Positions 39,856 through 49,465 of a stretch of DNA of 64,000 bases are shown piece by piece (position 1 is the first letter of the stretch; each line of letters starts with the position of its first letter). Origin of the DNA: Cellulomonas gelida (GTDB lineage: Bacteria; Actinomycetota; Actinomycetes; Actinomycetales; Cellulomonadaceae); the NCBI RefSeq assembly GCF_006538725.1, contig NZ_BJLQ01000002.1, positions 1 through 64,000 of the forward strand, read 5' to 3'. The translations under genes and the position numbers were made by a program. The notes below the pieces were generated by a model, which had not been told where the DNA came from, did no database searches, and saw only the letters and a program-made list of their open reading frames with translations.

Positions 39856-40704
39856 CTACAGCCGGCACGCGTGGATCGACGTCACGAGGATCGCGCGGGC
39901 ACCCAGGTCGTAGAGCTGGTCCATCACCCGGTTGGTCTGGTCGCGGCGGACCATCGCGCGGACCGCGGCCCACTCGCGGTTGTGCAGCGGCGAGACGGTC
40001 GGCGACTCGAGCCCGGGCGTGATCGCGACGGCCTGGTCGACGAGGTCCAGCGGGCAGTCGTAGTCCATGAGCACGAACTGCCGCGCGGTGAGCACGCCCT
40101 GCAGGCGCCGGGTCAGGACGTCCAGGCCCGCGGGGGCCTCGACGTCCGAGCGACGCGCGAGCACCGCCTCGGAGCGCAGCAGCGCCTCGCCGAACACGTC
40201 CAGACCGGCGGCACGCAGCGTCGAGCCGGTCTCGACGACGTCGGCGACCACGTCGGCGACGCCGAGCCGGATCGCGCTCTCGACCGCGCCGTCGAGGCGC
40301 ACGACCGCGCTCGGCTCGATGCCCCGTTCGGCGAGCGTCGCGCGCACCAGGACCGGGTACGAGGTCGCGACCCGCAGGCCGGCGATCTGCGAGATGTCGC
40401 TCAGCGTGCCCGCCGTGGTGGCGAACCGGAACGTCGACCGCGCGAAGCCGAGCGGCAGGTGCTCGACCGCGGGCGACTCCGAGTCGAGCAGCAGGTCCCG
40501 CCCGGTGATGCCGACGTCGACCGTGCCCGCCCCGACGTACACCGCGATGTCGCGGGGCCGCAGGAAGAAGAACTCGACGTCGTTGTCCGGGTCGGGCAGC
40601 ACGAGCTCGCGCGAGTCGCGCCGCTGGCGGTAGCCGGCCTCACGGAGCATCTCGACGGCGGGCTCGGACAGCGAGCCCTTGTTGGGGACGGCGATGCGCA
40701 GCAC
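39856..40704 (-). CDS. hisG: ATP phosphoribosyltransferase
   Basis: A 282-residue enzyme of the first step of histidine synthesis, joining ATP and PRPP. It is the long form with the C-terminal regulatory domain that binds histidine (about residues 205-282). Motifs: VPNKGSLSEPAVEMLREAGY, GITGRDLLLDS and the PRPP loop VVETGSTLRAAGL. AAGGA lies 6 nt before the GTG. It follows hisE after 19 nt, the standard actinobacterial hisEG arrangement. Confidence 0.96.
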   Translation of the reverse strand: MLRIAVPNKGSLSEPAVEMLREAGYRQRRDSRELVLPDPDNDVEFFFLRPRDIAVYVGAGTVDVGITGRDLLLDSESPAVEHLPLGFARSTFRFATTAGTLSDISQIAGLRVATSYPVLVRATLAERGIEPSAVVRLDGAVESAIRLGVADVVADVVETGSTLRAAGLDVFGEALLRSEAVLARRSDVEAPAGLDVLTRRLQGVLTARQFVLMDYDCPLDLVDQAVAITPGLESPTVSPLHNREWAAVRAMVRRDQTNRVMDQLYDLGARAILVTSIHACRL

Positions 40705-40723
40705 AGGAGTTCCTTCGGACGAC

Positions 40724-40987
40724 TCAGAGGTGGGCGTAGACGTCGTCGAGCGTGAGCCCGCGCGCCAGCATGAGCACCTGCAGGTGGTAGAGCAGCTGCG
40801 AGATCTCCTCGGCCGTCCGCTCGTGGCCCTCGTGCTCGGCGGCCATCCAGACCTCGGCGGCCTCCTCGACGATCTTCTTGCCGATCGCATGAACGCCGGC
40901 GTCCAGCTCGGCGACGGTGCCCGAGCCCTCGGGCCTGGTCACCGCCTTCTCGGACAGCTCCGCGAACAGCGCCTCAAACGTCTTCAC
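40724..40987 (-). CDS. hisE: Phosphoribosyl-ATP pyrophosphatase
   Basis: An 87-residue MazG-like enzyme of the second step of histidine synthesis. It shows [34 protein letters not shown] and the C-terminal helix [15 protein letters not shown]. The GTG start lies 14 nt inside the end of the upstream transporter gene, so the two are coupled, and hisG follows. Confidence 0.94.
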   Translation of the reverse strand: MKTFEALFAELSEKAVTRPEGSGTVAELDAGVHAIGKKIVEEAAEVWMAAEHEGHERTAEEISQLLYHLQVLMLARGLTLDDVYAHL

Positions 40988-41729
40988 GTCGGCCAAGGGT
41001 AGACGTTGCGCGCACTGCGCTCGTCGCGGGCTCGGCGACTGGGACGCGAGCTTGCACCGGCTCGGCCGAGGAGAGGCGTTGCGCACGCCACCAGACGACG
41101 AACCCGTAGACGACGACGCCGCCGTACACGAGGTACAGCGCGGCCGACGGGTAGTAGCCCGCCGAGAGCAGCAGGGGCACGCCCACGAGGTCCACGGCGA
41201 TCCAGATGAGCCAGAACTCGATCCACCCGCGTGCCATGCCGTAGGTCGCGAGCAGCGAGCCCGTGAAGATCCACGCGTCGGCCCACGGCCCCCACGAACC
41301 GAGCTCACGGAAGACCCACGCGAAGGCGACGGTCCCCAGCACGGCCGCGGGCGCCAGCAGCGCCCAGCCGGCTCGACCGGCCCAGCGCGGCTCGACCGCG
41401 GGAGCGTCCGGCACCCCTGCGGCCTGCGCGTCGCGGCGGGTCTGCCGCCACCGCACCCAGCCGTACACCGACACGACGACGAAGAACACCTGGCGGCCCG
41501 CCTGCCCGTACAGGTCACGGTGCTGCGGCGTGTCGAAGACCGCGCCGAGGAACACCGTGAACAGCAGCACGTTGCCGACGATGCCTACGGGCCACGCCCA
41601 CACCCTGCGCCGCAGCCCGCCCACGGCCGACGCGAGCCCGAACAGGTTGCCGACGATCTCGCGCCACAGGATGTCGTGGTGCGCGATGGTGACGGTGGCG
41701 TCGAACAGCCACCCGAGCGGTCCGTTCAC
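40974..41729 (-). CDS. ribM: PnuC-fold riboflavin transporter (RibM/PnuX type)
   Basis: A 251-residue membrane protein of the PnuC family with about seven hydrophobic segments and the family stretches [20 protein letters not shown] and [21 protein letters not shown]. PnuC proteins import nicotinamide riboside, but members encoded at the end of FMN-riboswitch operons in actinobacteria (RibM, PnuX) carry riboflavin, and this one overlaps the ribH stop (GTGA). The riboflavin assignment therefore rests on context. The last 40 residues are a cytoplasmic tail. Confidence 0.85.
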   Translation of the reverse strand: MNGPLGWLFDATVTIAHHDILWREIVGNLFGLASAVGGLRRRVWAWPVGIVGNVLLFTVFLGAVFDTPQHRDLYGQAGRQVFFVVVSVYGWVRWRQTRRDAQAAGVPDAPAVEPRWAGRAGWALLAPAAVLGTVAFAWVFRELGSWGPWADAWIFTGSLLATYGMARGWIEFWLIWIAVDLVGVPLLLSAGYYPSAALYLVYGGVVVYGFVVWWRAQRLSSAEPVQARVPVAEPATSAVRATSTLGRREDV

Positions 41730-42199
41730 CGGGTCAGGCCACGCAGCGCACCGACCGTCGCGACCGCCGCCTGCGCGGCCTCGTACCCCTTGTCCTCGAC
41801 CGATCCGGGCAGGCCGGCGCGGTCGAGCGCCTGCTGCTCGTCGTCGCACGTGAGCACGCCGAACCCGACCGGCACGCCCGTGCTCACGGCGACGTCCGTC
41901 AGGCCGTTCGTCGCGCCCGCGCACACGTACTCGAAGTGCGGCGTGCCGCCGCGGATCACGACCCCGAGCGCGACCACGGCGTCCGCACCGCCACGCGCCG
42001 CGACGCCCGCGGCGACCGGGAGCTCGAACGTGCCGGGCACGCGGACCACCGTCACGTCCTCGACGTGCGCCTCGGCCAGGGCGCGGCGCGCTCCGTCCAG
42101 CAATCCGTCCATGACGACGGTGTGCCACGAGGCGGCGACGACGACGACACGCAGGCCGGTGCCGTCGACGGTCAGGGTGGGTGCTCCGGCGCCGCTCAT
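41726..42199 (-). CDS. ribH: 6,7-dimethyl-8-ribityllumazine synthase
   Basis: A 157-residue lumazine synthase, the penultimate step of riboflavin synthesis. Motifs: [47 protein letters not shown] and [16 protein letters not shown]. The start overlaps the ribBA stop (ATGA) and the stop overlaps the transporter start. Members of this family assemble into pentamers or 60-mers. Confidence 0.96.
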   Translation of the reverse strand: MSGAGAPTLTVDGTGLRVVVVAASWHTVVMDGLLDGARRALAEAHVEDVTVVRVPGTFELPVAAGVAARGGADAVVALGVVIRGGTPHFEYVCAGATNGLTDVAVSTGVPVGFGVLTCDDEQQALDRAGLPGSVEDKGYEAAQAAVATVGALRGLTR

Positions 42200-43572
42200 G
42201 CGAGGTCCTCCAAGGGTGCGTAGGTGTGGTCCGTGCGGTCGGCACCCGGCGTGGCGGGTGCGGCGTGGACCGGGGAGACAGGGATCGGCTCGCGGACCGC
42301 GGCCCGCTCGCCGGCGGCGCCGTCGAAGTGGAGCACGTGCCCCATCGACGTCGCCTTGGTGCGCAGGTACGCCTCGTTCTGCGGCGTGCGGCCCACCTCG
42401 AGCCCGCGCACCTCGACGACCTCGATGCCGTGCGCGCGCAGCCCGGCCACCTTGGCCGGGTTGTTGGTCAGGAGCTGGACGCGTTCGACGCCGAGCGCGT
42501 GCAGGATCGCGGCCGCGCTGCCGTACTCGCGGCGGTCGGCAGGCCAGCCGAGATCCAGGTTCGCCTCGACCGTGTCGCGCCCCTCGTCCTGCAGCGCGTA
42601 CGCCGCGACCTTGGCGAGCAGCCCGATCCCCCGGCCCTCGTGACCCCGCAGGTACACGACCGCGCCGCCCTGCTCGGCGGCGAGCTCGAGCGCGGCGTCG
42701 AGCTGGGGCCCGCAGTCGCAGCGCGCCGAGCCGAACGCGTCGCCCGTCAGGCACTCGCTGTGCACCCGGACCACGGGCGTCGCGGCCAGGCCCCTCGTCG
42801 GGACGAGCGCCACTTGCTCGTCGCCCGTGCGCAGGTCGCGGAAGCCGTGGATGCGGAAGTCCCCGTGCCGCGTGGGCAGGTAGGCGGTGTGCGTGGCGTG
42901 CACGCGCGGGCGGCCATCACCGGGTGCGGGTGCCTCGACCGCGTCGTCGTGCCGGCGACGCCACGCGACCAGGTCGGCGATCGTCAGGAGGACCAGGCCC
43001 TCGTCCTGCGCGAGTCGTGAGGCCTCCGGCAGCCGGACCATCGTGCCGTCGTCGTTCACGAGCTCGGCGATCGCGCCGACCGGGGCCAGCCCGGCCAGCC
43101 GGCACAGGTCCACGGCGGCCTCCGTGTGGCCCGCGCGGTGCAGGACGCCGCCCGGCACCGCGCGCAGCGGCAGCACGTGGCCGGGCCGGATGAGGTCGAC
43201 CGGGCCGCTCGCCGGGTCCGCGAGCACGCGCAGCGTCCGCGCGCGGTCGGCCGCCGAGATCCCGGTGGTCACGCCCGTCGCGGCGTCCACCGTGACCGTG
43301 TACGCGGTGCGGCGCGGGTCCTGGCTGTGCGGGACCATGAGCGGCAGGTCGAGCGCGTCGGCTCGCGCGGCAGGCATGGGCGCGCACAGGTAGCCCGACG
43401 AGTGCCGGATGGTCCAGGCGACCCATTCGGGCGTCGCCGACTGCGCCGCGAGGATCACGTCCGCCTCGTTCTCGCGGTCGGGCGAGTCCGCGACGAGCAC
43501 CGGACGGCCGTCGCGCAGGGCCTGGAGCGCCTGCTCGACCGTCCCCGTCACGACCTCCTCGGTGGCCGTCAC
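42196..43572 (-). CDS. ribBA: Bifunctional DHBP synthase / GTP cyclohydrolase II
   Basis: A 458-residue fusion. The N-terminal RibB domain (about 1-215) makes dihydroxybutanone phosphate and has [21 protein letters not shown] and [19 protein letters not shown] active-site segments. The RibA domain (about 220-420) opens GTP and carries [20 protein letters not shown] with the zinc cysteines and [14 protein letters not shown]-terminal tail of about 40 residues is Ala/Pro-rich. It starts in a GTGA overlap with ribE. Confidence 0.95.
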   Translation of the reverse strand: MTATEEVVTGTVEQALQALRDGRPVLVADSPDRENEADVILAAQSATPEWVAWTIRHSSGYLCAPMPAARADALDLPLMVPHSQDPRRTAYTVTVDAATGVTTGISAADRARTLRVLADPASGPVDLIRPGHVLPLRAVPGGVLHRAGHTEAAVDLCRLAGLAPVGAIAELVNDDGTMVRLPEASRLAQDEGLVLLTIADLVAWRRRHDDAVEAPAPGDGRPRVHATHTAYLPTRHGDFRIHGFRDLRTGDEQVALVPTRGLAATPVVRVHSECLTGDAFGSARCDCGPQLDAALELAAEQGGAVVYLRGHEGRGIGLLAKVAAYALQDEGRDTVEANLDLGWPADRREYGSAAAILHALGVERVQLLTNNPAKVAGLRAHGIEVVEVRGLEVGRTPQNEAYLRTKATSMGHVLHFDGAAGERAAVREPIPVSPVHAAPATPGADRTDHTYAPLEDLA

Positions 43573-44168
43573 CGGGCCACCGCCGTCAGGAGCCGCTCCG
43601 CGTACTTCGCTAGCACGTCCACCTCCAGGTTCACGGGCGAGCCGACGACGAGACCGCCGAGCGTGGTGTGCTCGAGCGTCGTCGGGATCAACGAGACGCC
43701 GAACGACTCGTCACCCACGTGCGTCACGGTCAGCGAGACACCGGAGACCGCGATCGAGCCCTTCTCCGCGACGTACCGCGCGAGCGGAGGCGGCACGGCG
43801 ATCTCGACCTCGTCCCACCGCTCCCCCGGGTCGCGGCGCAGGATCGTGCCGACGCCGTCCACGTGCCCCTGCACGACGTGCCCGCCGTACCGGCCCCCCA
43901 CGGCCAGCGCGCGCTCGAGGTTGACCCGGGCGCCCGGGACGAGCCCGCCCAGCGCGGTGCGACGCAGCGACTCGGGCATGACGTCGGCGGCGAACGTCCC
44001 GTCGCCGGGCAGCTCGCTCACCGTCAGGCACACGCCGTCGACGGCGATCGAGTCGCCCAGGTGCGCGTCGGACGTGACGAGCGCACCGTGCACGCGCAGC
44101 CGCGCGTCGGACCCTCGGTCCTCGATCGCGACGACGGTGCCGAGCTCCTCGACGATCCCGGTGAACAT
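43569..44168 (-). CDS. ribE: Riboflavin synthase alpha chain
   Basis: A 199-residue riboflavin synthase made of two similar beta-barrel halves. The N-terminal MFTGIVEELGTV, the first-half GDSIAVDGVCLTV and the second-half GSIAVSGVSLTV show the duplication, and the substrate-binding GGHVVQGHVDGVG lies between. It dismutates two lumazine molecules to riboflavin. It stands directly after ribD with no gap and overlaps ribBA. Confidence 0.96.
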   Translation of the reverse strand: MFTGIVEELGTVVAIEDRGSDARLRVHGALVTSDAHLGDSIAVDGVCLTVSELPGDGTFAADVMPESLRRTALGGLVPGARVNLERALAVGGRYGGHVVQGHVDGVGTILRRDPGERWDEVEIAVPPPLARYVAEKGSIAVSGVSLTVTHVGDESFGVSLIPTTLEHTTLGGLVVGSPVNLEVDVLAKYAERLLTAVAR

Positions 44169-45224
44169 TCAGACCTCCCGGACGGGTGTGGCGACGACGA
44201 GCACGTCCGGCCCGAGCGGCAGCACGCTGACCGGCTCGAGCCGCACGGCTGCGGAGATGGACGTGATGCCGAGGTCGGCGATCGCCGCGGGACCGGCACC
44301 GAGCAGGACGGGCGCGACGTAGGCGTGCACCTCGTCGACGAGACCCGCGCGCAGGAACGCCGCGGCGAGCGTCGGGCCGCCCTCGACGAGCACACGGTGC
44401 ACGGGCGCACCGTCGAGCGAGGCCAGCACGCGCAGGACCTCGGCGGGGTCGTGCGTCCGCACCTGGACGAGCTCGCCGCCGGGGCCACGCAGGCGCGCGC
44501 CGGACGCGAGCTCGCGGTAGCCGACGACGACGCGTCGCGGCTGCGTGCCGGCGAGAGTCCCGTCCGCGGTACGGGCCGTCAGCGACGGGTCGTCGCGCAG
44601 CGCGGTACCCGTGCCGACGACGATCGCATCGACCTGGGCGCGCAGCTCGTGCGCGTGCCGGCGCGCGACGGGCGACGTGATCCACCGGCTGGACCCGTCG
44701 GACGCCGCGACGCGGCCGTCGAGCGTCGCGGCGGTCTTGAGCGTCACGAACGGGCGGTCGCGCCCCACGCGCGGCAGCCAGGACCCGAGCAGCTCGCGGC
44801 CCTGCTCGGCCAGCACGTCGGTGGTGACCGACACACCGGCCGCGCGCAGCACCTCGGCACCGCCCGCCGCCACGGGGTTGGGGTCCTGGACGGCGACGAC
44901 GACGCGCGCGATCCCCGCCTCGAGCAGCGCCTGCGTGCACGGGCCGGTGCGTCCGGTGTGCGAGCAGGGCTCGAGGGTCACCACCGCGGTCGCGCCGCGG
45001 GGGTCCTCGCCGCGGTCGGCGGCGTCCGCGAGGGCCGCGACCTCGGCGTGCGGCGTCCCGGCGCCCCGGTGCCAGCCCTCGCCGATCGTCGTCGACCGAC
45101 CTGTGCCCTCCGACGGGCGCAGGAGCACGCACCCGACGCGCGGGTTCGGGTCGTGCTCCGGCCCACGCCGGGCCAGGTCGAACGCACGCACCATCGCCGC
45201 ACGCTCGTCGGCTGTGCTGGTCAC
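44169..45224 (-). CDS. ribD: Riboflavin deaminase/reductase RibD
   Basis: A 351-residue bifunctional enzyme. The N-terminal deaminase has the zinc motif THPHAEVAAL-like GTPHAEVAAL and VTLEPCSHTGRTGPCTQALL. The reductase half has LKTAATLDGRVAASDGSSRW, DAIVVGTGTALRDDPSLT and HRVLVEGGPTLAAAFLRAGL. GTG at 45224 is chosen because GGAGG stands 5 nt upstream. It is the first gene of the riboflavin operon, under the FMN riboswitch. Confidence 0.95.
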   Translation of the reverse strand: MTSTADERAAMVRAFDLARRGPEHDPNPRVGCVLLRPSEGTGRSTTIGEGWHRGAGTPHAEVAALADAADRGEDPRGATAVVTLEPCSHTGRTGPCTQALLEAGIARVVVAVQDPNPVAAGGAEVLRAAGVSVTTDVLAEQGRELLGSWLPRVGRDRPFVTLKTAATLDGRVAASDGSSRWITSPVARRHAHELRAQVDAIVVGTGTALRDDPSLTARTADGTLAGTQPRRVVVGYRELASGARLRGPGGELVQVRTHDPAEVLRVLASLDGAPVHRVLVEGGPTLAAAFLRAGLVDEVHAYVAPVLLGAGPAAIADLGITSISAAVRLEPVSVLPLGPDVLVVATPVREV

Positions 45225-45229
45225 GTCCA

Positions 45230-45269
45230 CCTCCCGGGCCACGACGGGCTCCGGGGGACGCGTGGGAGG
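45230..45269 (-). promoter_or_regulatory. Possible RBS-sequestering stem of the riboswitch
   Basis: The ribD ribosome binding site on the minus strand (complement of 45230-45235) is complementary over 6 nt to the segment opposite 45264-45269, just downstream of the FMN aptamer. This suits control of translation initiation, though no alternative pairing was worked out. Confidence 0.45.
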
Positions 45270-45310
45270 CACCACGCGACAACGACACGCACCATGCGCG
45301 CCGCCACGTA

Positions 45311-45445
45311 CTTCCTCCCATCCGGACTTTCACCGTCGGTCCTGGAGTTCCACCAGGTCAACCGCTCGGTCGACGATCGCTCGTCTCCCGCGCGGGTCGC
45401 GGACTGTCACCGCCGGCTCGGACTTTCACCGACCCCGGAGCACGT
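45311..45445 (-). promoter_or_regulatory. FMN riboswitch (RFN element)
   Basis: Read on the minus strand the element starts with the conserved GTGCTCCGGGGTCGGTGAAA, has a second GGTGAAAGTCCGGATGGGAG near its end, and GACAGTCCGCGACCC between them. These are the defining conserved segments of the RFN aptamer. It lies about 90 nt upstream of ribD and will reduce expression of the riboflavin operon when FMN is plentiful. Confidence 0.95.
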
Positions 45446-45523
45446 GTACTGCGGACACGACATGCGTCGCGTCCTGCTCGGATGATGCCACATCCGGCTG
45501 GACGCCCGTCCGGAGGTCGGGCC

Positions 45524-46186
45524 TCACGCCCAGATCGTGGACGCCCGGCTGCGCAGCTCGGCGATCTCGGCGGCGACGTCGTCGGCGCCGTAGACCGCGG
45601 AACCCGCGACGAACACGTCAGCGCCCGCCTGCGCGATGCGCGCGATCGTCTCGCGCGACACTCCGCCGTCGACCTGCAACCACGTGTCCGTGCCGGCCGC
45701 GGTGATCGCATCGCGCGTCCGGCGGACCTTCGGCAGCGTGCCCTCGATGAACGACTGACCGCCGAACCCGGGCTCGACCGTCATCACGAGCACCATGTCG
45801 AGCTCGGGCAGGAGGTCGAAGAACGGCTCGACCGGTGAGGCCGGTCGCAGCGCCACGCCGGCGCGCGCGCCGAGGCTGCGCAGCTCGCGCGCGAGACGGA
45901 CGGGGGCCTGCGTCGCCTCGGCGTGGAACGTCACCGAGGCGACCCCCGCGCGGGCGAACTCGGGCGCCCACCGGTCGGCGTCCTCGATCATGAGGTGCAC
46001 GTCCACCGGGACCGGCGACACCTCGACGATCCGCCTGACGACCGGGAGCCCGAGCGTGAGGTTCGGCACGAAGTGGTTGTCCATGACGTCCACGTGCACC
46101 AGGTCCGCGGTCGCGATGCGCGCGAGCTCGCGCTCGAGGTTCATGAAGTCGGCGGACAGGATGCTGGGCGCGATCTTGACGGGCAC
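45524..46186 (-). CDS. rpe: Ribulose-phosphate 3-epimerase
   Basis: A 220-residue TIM-barrel enzyme of the pentose phosphate pathway. Motifs: [64 protein letters not shown] and [16 protein letters not shown] lies exactly 6 nt before the GTG start, so the transcript is probably leaderless. It lies between the riboflavin operon and rsmB, all on the same strand. Confidence 0.96.
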   Translation of the reverse strand: MPVKIAPSILSADFMNLERELARIATADLVHVDVMDNHFVPNLTLGLPVVRRIVEVSPVPVDVHLMIEDADRWAPEFARAGVASVTFHAEATQAPVRLARELRSLGARAGVALRPASPVEPFFDLLPELDMVLVMTVEPGFGGQSFIEGTLPKVRRTRDAITAAGTDTWLQVDGGVSRETIARIAQAGADVFVAGSAVYGADDVAAEIAELRSRASTIWA

Positions 46187-46240
46187 GTCGTCAGCCTATC
46201 GAGGCGCCCCGCACGGCCGCTCGGCGCACCGCCGGTGGCG

Positions 46241-47764
46241 TCACAGGCGTCGCAGCAGCGTCAGGTGCATCGCGTCAGTGCCGTGCACGTGCGGCCAGAG
46301 CTGCAGGTCGCGACGGTCGCCGACGAGGTCGAGCGGGCCCGCCGCGACCTCGCGCGCGACCGCACGCGCATCGAGCAGCTCGACCTCAAGACCGTCCTTG
46401 GCGGCCGCGCGCACCGCGTCCGTCACGACGAGCCGCGTCTCGACCAGGTGCGGCGAGCACGTCACGTACGCGACCACCCCGCCCGGGCGCACCGTCCGCA
46501 GCGCCGAGCCCAGGAGCTCGCGCTGCAGCGCGGCCAGCCCCGTCAGGTCGGCGGGCGTGCGACGCCAGCGCGACTCGGGCCGGCGGCGCAGCGCGCCCAG
46601 GCCCGTGCACGGAGCGTCCACCATGACCCGGTCGTACGCGTCGGGCTCGGCCGCGCCGAACTCGCGGCCGTCCCCGGTGCGCACGGACTCCACCGCGCTG
46701 CCGGCCACGGCGCGCAGCGCCTGCTCGACGAGGCGCGCCCGGTGCGGTGCCACCTCGTTGGCCACGAGGCGTGCACCGCGGCCCGCCGCCAGCGCCGCCA
46801 GCAGCGACGCCTTGCCCCCGGGGCCGGCGCACAGGTCGAGCCAACGCTCGTCGGGGCCGTCGAGCGGGGCCGCCGCGAGGGCGAGCGCGACGAGCTGGCT
46901 GCCCTCGTCCTGCACGCCCGCTCGGCCCGTGCGCACGGCCTCGACGGCTGCCGGGTCACCGCTCCCGGGCACGACCGCGTACGGCGAGACCGCGCCCGGC
47001 CTCGCGCCCTCGCCGATCTGCTCGACGAGCTGCGCGGGGTCCACGAGCCCGGGCCGCGCGACGAGGGCGACCCGCGGCGCCGTGTTGTCCGCCGCCAGGA
47101 GCGCCGTGACGTCGTCGGCCGACCGGCCGTCACCCACCAGCGCCTCGCGCAGCGCGCGCACGATCCACGCGGGATGGCTCTCGGTCACCGCGAGCCGCGC
47201 GACCGGGTCCTGACCGTCAGGGTCGGCCGCGTCGCCGATGAGCTCGAGCCAGCGCGCGGGCTCCTCGCGCGAGACCGCGCGCAGCACCGCGTTGACGAAC
47301 TGGGACGCGCCCGTCCCGACGCGCGACCGCGCGAGACCGACCGTCTGGGACACCGCGGCGTGCGCGGGCACGCGCATGCCGAGCAGCTGGTGCGTGCCCA
47401 GGCGCAGCAGGTCGAGGACCGGCGGGTCGATGCGCGCCACGTCGCGGCCCGCGGCCTGCTCGATGACCGCGTCGTACCGGCCGCGCAGGCGCAGCGTGCC
47501 GTAGGCGAGCTCCGTCGCGAACGCCGCGTCGCGGCCATCGACGCCGCGTTCCCGCAGCAGCGGCGGGAGCACCAGGTTGGCGTAGGAGTCGCTCTCGTCC
47601 ACGGCACGCAGCACGTCGTAGGCCGTGGCCCGCGCGACGTCCGCGTGCCGGGTGCGCTGCGACGGCGCCTGCGCGGACCGTTGCGTCCGGCCCTCGGCTC
47701 GCGCCGCACCGCGCTGACGACCGCGCTCGTCGCGCCGGCCCGTGTCACGCCTGTCGTCGCTCAC
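46241..47764 (-). CDS. rsmB: 16S rRNA m5C967 methyltransferase RsmB
   Basis: A 507-residue RNA methyltransferase. Residues about 30-170 form the NusB-like RNA-binding domain; the SAM-dependent domain follows with [16 protein letters not shown], the catalytic motif [16 protein letters not shown] and [11 protein letters not shown], which hold the two cysteines of the m5C mechanism. The N-terminal 40 residues are Arg/Gln-rich. The GTG start overlaps the fmt stop (GTGA), the usual fmt-rsmB pairing. Confidence 0.94.
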   Translation of the reverse strand: MSDDRRDTGRRDERGRQRGAARAEGRTQRSAQAPSQRTRHADVARATAYDVLRAVDESDSYANLVLPPLLRERGVDGRDAAFATELAYGTLRLRGRYDAVIEQAAGRDVARIDPPVLDLLRLGTHQLLGMRVPAHAAVSQTVGLARSRVGTGASQFVNAVLRAVSREEPARWLELIGDAADPDGQDPVARLAVTESHPAWIVRALREALVGDGRSADDVTALLAADNTAPRVALVARPGLVDPAQLVEQIGEGARPGAVSPYAVVPGSGDPAAVEAVRTGRAGVQDEGSQLVALALAAAPLDGPDERWLDLCAGPGGKASLLAALAAGRGARLVANEVAPHRARLVEQALRAVAGSAVESVRTGDGREFGAAEPDAYDRVMVDAPCTGLGALRRRPESRWRRTPADLTGLAALQRELLGSALRTVRPGGVVAYVTCSPHLVETRLVVTDAVRAAAKDGLEVELLDARAVAREVAAGPLDLVGDRRDLQLWPHVHGTDAMHLTLLRRL

Positions 47765-48699
47765 GCGTCCGCCCCCAGCACCAGGTCGTCGGCCAGGCGC
47801 GCGCCGCGCGCCCAGTCGGGTGCGGGCATCGCGCGCTTGCCCGGTGGCATCACGTCGCCGAGCCGCACCGCGTGACCGGCCGTCCCGACGAGCACCTCGC
47901 GCTTGTCGGCGCGCACCTGCCCGGGCGCGAGGTCGACCACGTCGGCGGCCGGGGTGACGGGCCCGAGGCCGAGCCGCGAGCCGTCGGGCAGCGTCGTCCA
48001 CGCGCCGGGTGCGGGCGTGCAGCCACGGATCCGCCGGTCCACGACGTGTGCGGGCATGTGCCAGCGGACGCGCGCGTCCTCGACCTCGACCTTGGGTGCG
48101 TGGCTGACGCCGTCCGCGGGTTGCGCGACGGGCTGGAGCTGACCGTCCTCGAGCGCGTCGAGCGTGCGGACCAGCAGCGTCGCACCCGCGACCGCGAGGC
48201 GCTCCAGCAGGTCGCCCGACGTGTCGCGCGGACGGATCGTCTCGGTGAGCGTGCCGAGCACGGGCCCGGTGTCGAGCCCCTGCTCGAGCAGGAAGGTCGT
48301 CGCCCCCGTGACCTCGTCGCCGGCCATGATCGCATGCTGCACGGGGGCCGCGCCGCGCCAGGCGGGCAGCACCGAGAAGTGCAGGTTGACCCAGCCGTGG
48401 GTCGGCACCGCCAGCAGCGTGGGAGGCACGAGGTTGCCGTAGGCGACCACGGGGGCGGCGTCGACCTCGAGCGCGCGGATCTGCGCGACGACCTCGTCGT
48501 CCCGCAGCGTCCTCGGCGTGAGGACCGGGATGCCCGCCTCGAGCGCGCGCGCCTTCACCGGGCTCGGGGTCAGCGTGCGGCCGCGGCCGGAGCGCGCGTC
48601 GGGACGCGTGAGCACGGCGACGACCTCGTGCCGGGACGCGAGGAGCGCCTCGAGGCTCGCCAGTGCGGGCGTGGGGGTACCGGCGAACAGCAGACGCAT
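47761..48699 (-). CDS. fmt: Methionyl-tRNA formyltransferase
   Basis: A 312-residue enzyme that formylates initiator methionyl-tRNA. Motifs: [35 protein letters not shown], and the C-terminal tRNA-binding domain from about residue 205. The ATG at 48699 is chosen because homology begins there; TAGGAT lies 7 nt upstream. It is coupled to rsmB by overlap. Confidence 0.95.
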   Translation of the reverse strand: MRLLFAGTPTPALASLEALLASRHEVVAVLTRPDARSGRGRTLTPSPVKARALEAGIPVLTPRTLRDDEVVAQIRALEVDAAPVVAYGNLVPPTLLAVPTHGWVNLHFSVLPAWRGAAPVQHAIMAGDEVTGATTFLLEQGLDTGPVLGTLTETIRPRDTSGDLLERLAVAGATLLVRTLDALEDGQLQPVAQPADGVSHAPKVEVEDARVRWHMPAHVVDRRIRGCTPAPGAWTTLPDGSRLGLGPVTPAADVVDLAPGQVRADKREVLVGTAGHAVRLGDVMPPGKRAMPAPDWARGARLADDLVLGADA

Positions 48700-48750
48700 G
48701 GCATCGATCCTAAGAGCGCGGCACGGCATCCCCCGCACGCGGGTGCGGCC

Positions 48751-49425
48751 TCAGCCGGCCGACGGCACCAGGCCCCGCGCCACGAGCTCCGTGCGCAGCG
48801 CGTCGGCGTCCGTGAACAGCACCGCGTCGAAGCCCTCGTCCGCGGCCGCCGCGACGTTCGCCGCGGAGTCGTCGACGAACAGCGTGCGCGCCGGATCGAG
48901 GCCGAAGCGCCGCGCCGCGAGCCGGAAGATCGCGGGGTCGGGCTTGACGAGGCCGACGTCGCCCGAGACCAGCACGTCCTCCAGGAGCCCGATCGCGGCC
49001 GCGGCGGGCACGGCGTGGTGGTAGAGCTGCGCCGACCAGTTCGTCAGGCCCAGGACGCGCACTCCCCCGGCGATGAGGTCCTCGACGATCGCCGCGGTGC
49101 CCGGCACCGGTCCCGTCAACGCGTCGTCGAAGTGGGCGACGTACAGGTCCAGGGCCGGGACGTGCTGCGGCGTGGACTGCTCGAGCTCGGCACGCGCGTG
49201 CGCCCACGGCCGGCCCGCGTCCTGCCTGCTGTTGAGGTGTGCGAAGTCGACCTCGGCGAAGAACGCCTCGACCGCGTCGAGCGGCATGCGCCCGGCGAAC
49301 GCACGGTACGGGTCCCAGCCGACGAGCACGTTCCCGAGGTCGAGCAGCACCGCCTCGATCCCTCGCACCGCGGCCCCCGCTCCGCTCGTCACCGCGCCCG
49401 CACCGCCTGGCTCGCGTTCCACCAT
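48751..49425 (-). CDS. HAD-family phosphatase
   Basis: A 224-residue haloacid dehalogenase-type hydrolase. The nucleophile motif is VLLDLGNVLVGWD (the general acid Asp is replaced by Gly-Asn at this spot, as in the YihX-like group), with GLTNWSAQ as motif II, the Lys in GLVKPDPAIFRL and FVDDSAANV as motif IV. YihX-like members act on sugar phosphates; the substrate here is unknown. GGGGG precedes the ATG. It lies between priA and fmt. Confidence 0.84.
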   Translation of the reverse strand: MVEREPGGAGAVTSGAGAAVRGIEAVLLDLGNVLVGWDPYRAFAGRMPLDAVEAFFAEVDFAHLNSRQDAGRPWAHARAELEQSTPQHVPALDLYVAHFDDALTGPVPGTAAIVEDLIAGGVRVLGLTNWSAQLYHHAVPAAAAIGLLEDVLVSGDVGLVKPDPAIFRLAARRFGLDPARTLFVDDSAANVAAAADEGFDAVLFTDADALRTELVARGLVPSAG

Positions 49426-49465
49426 GCCCCCAGCCTCGCGCGGGCGCGCACGTGGGCGCCACTGC

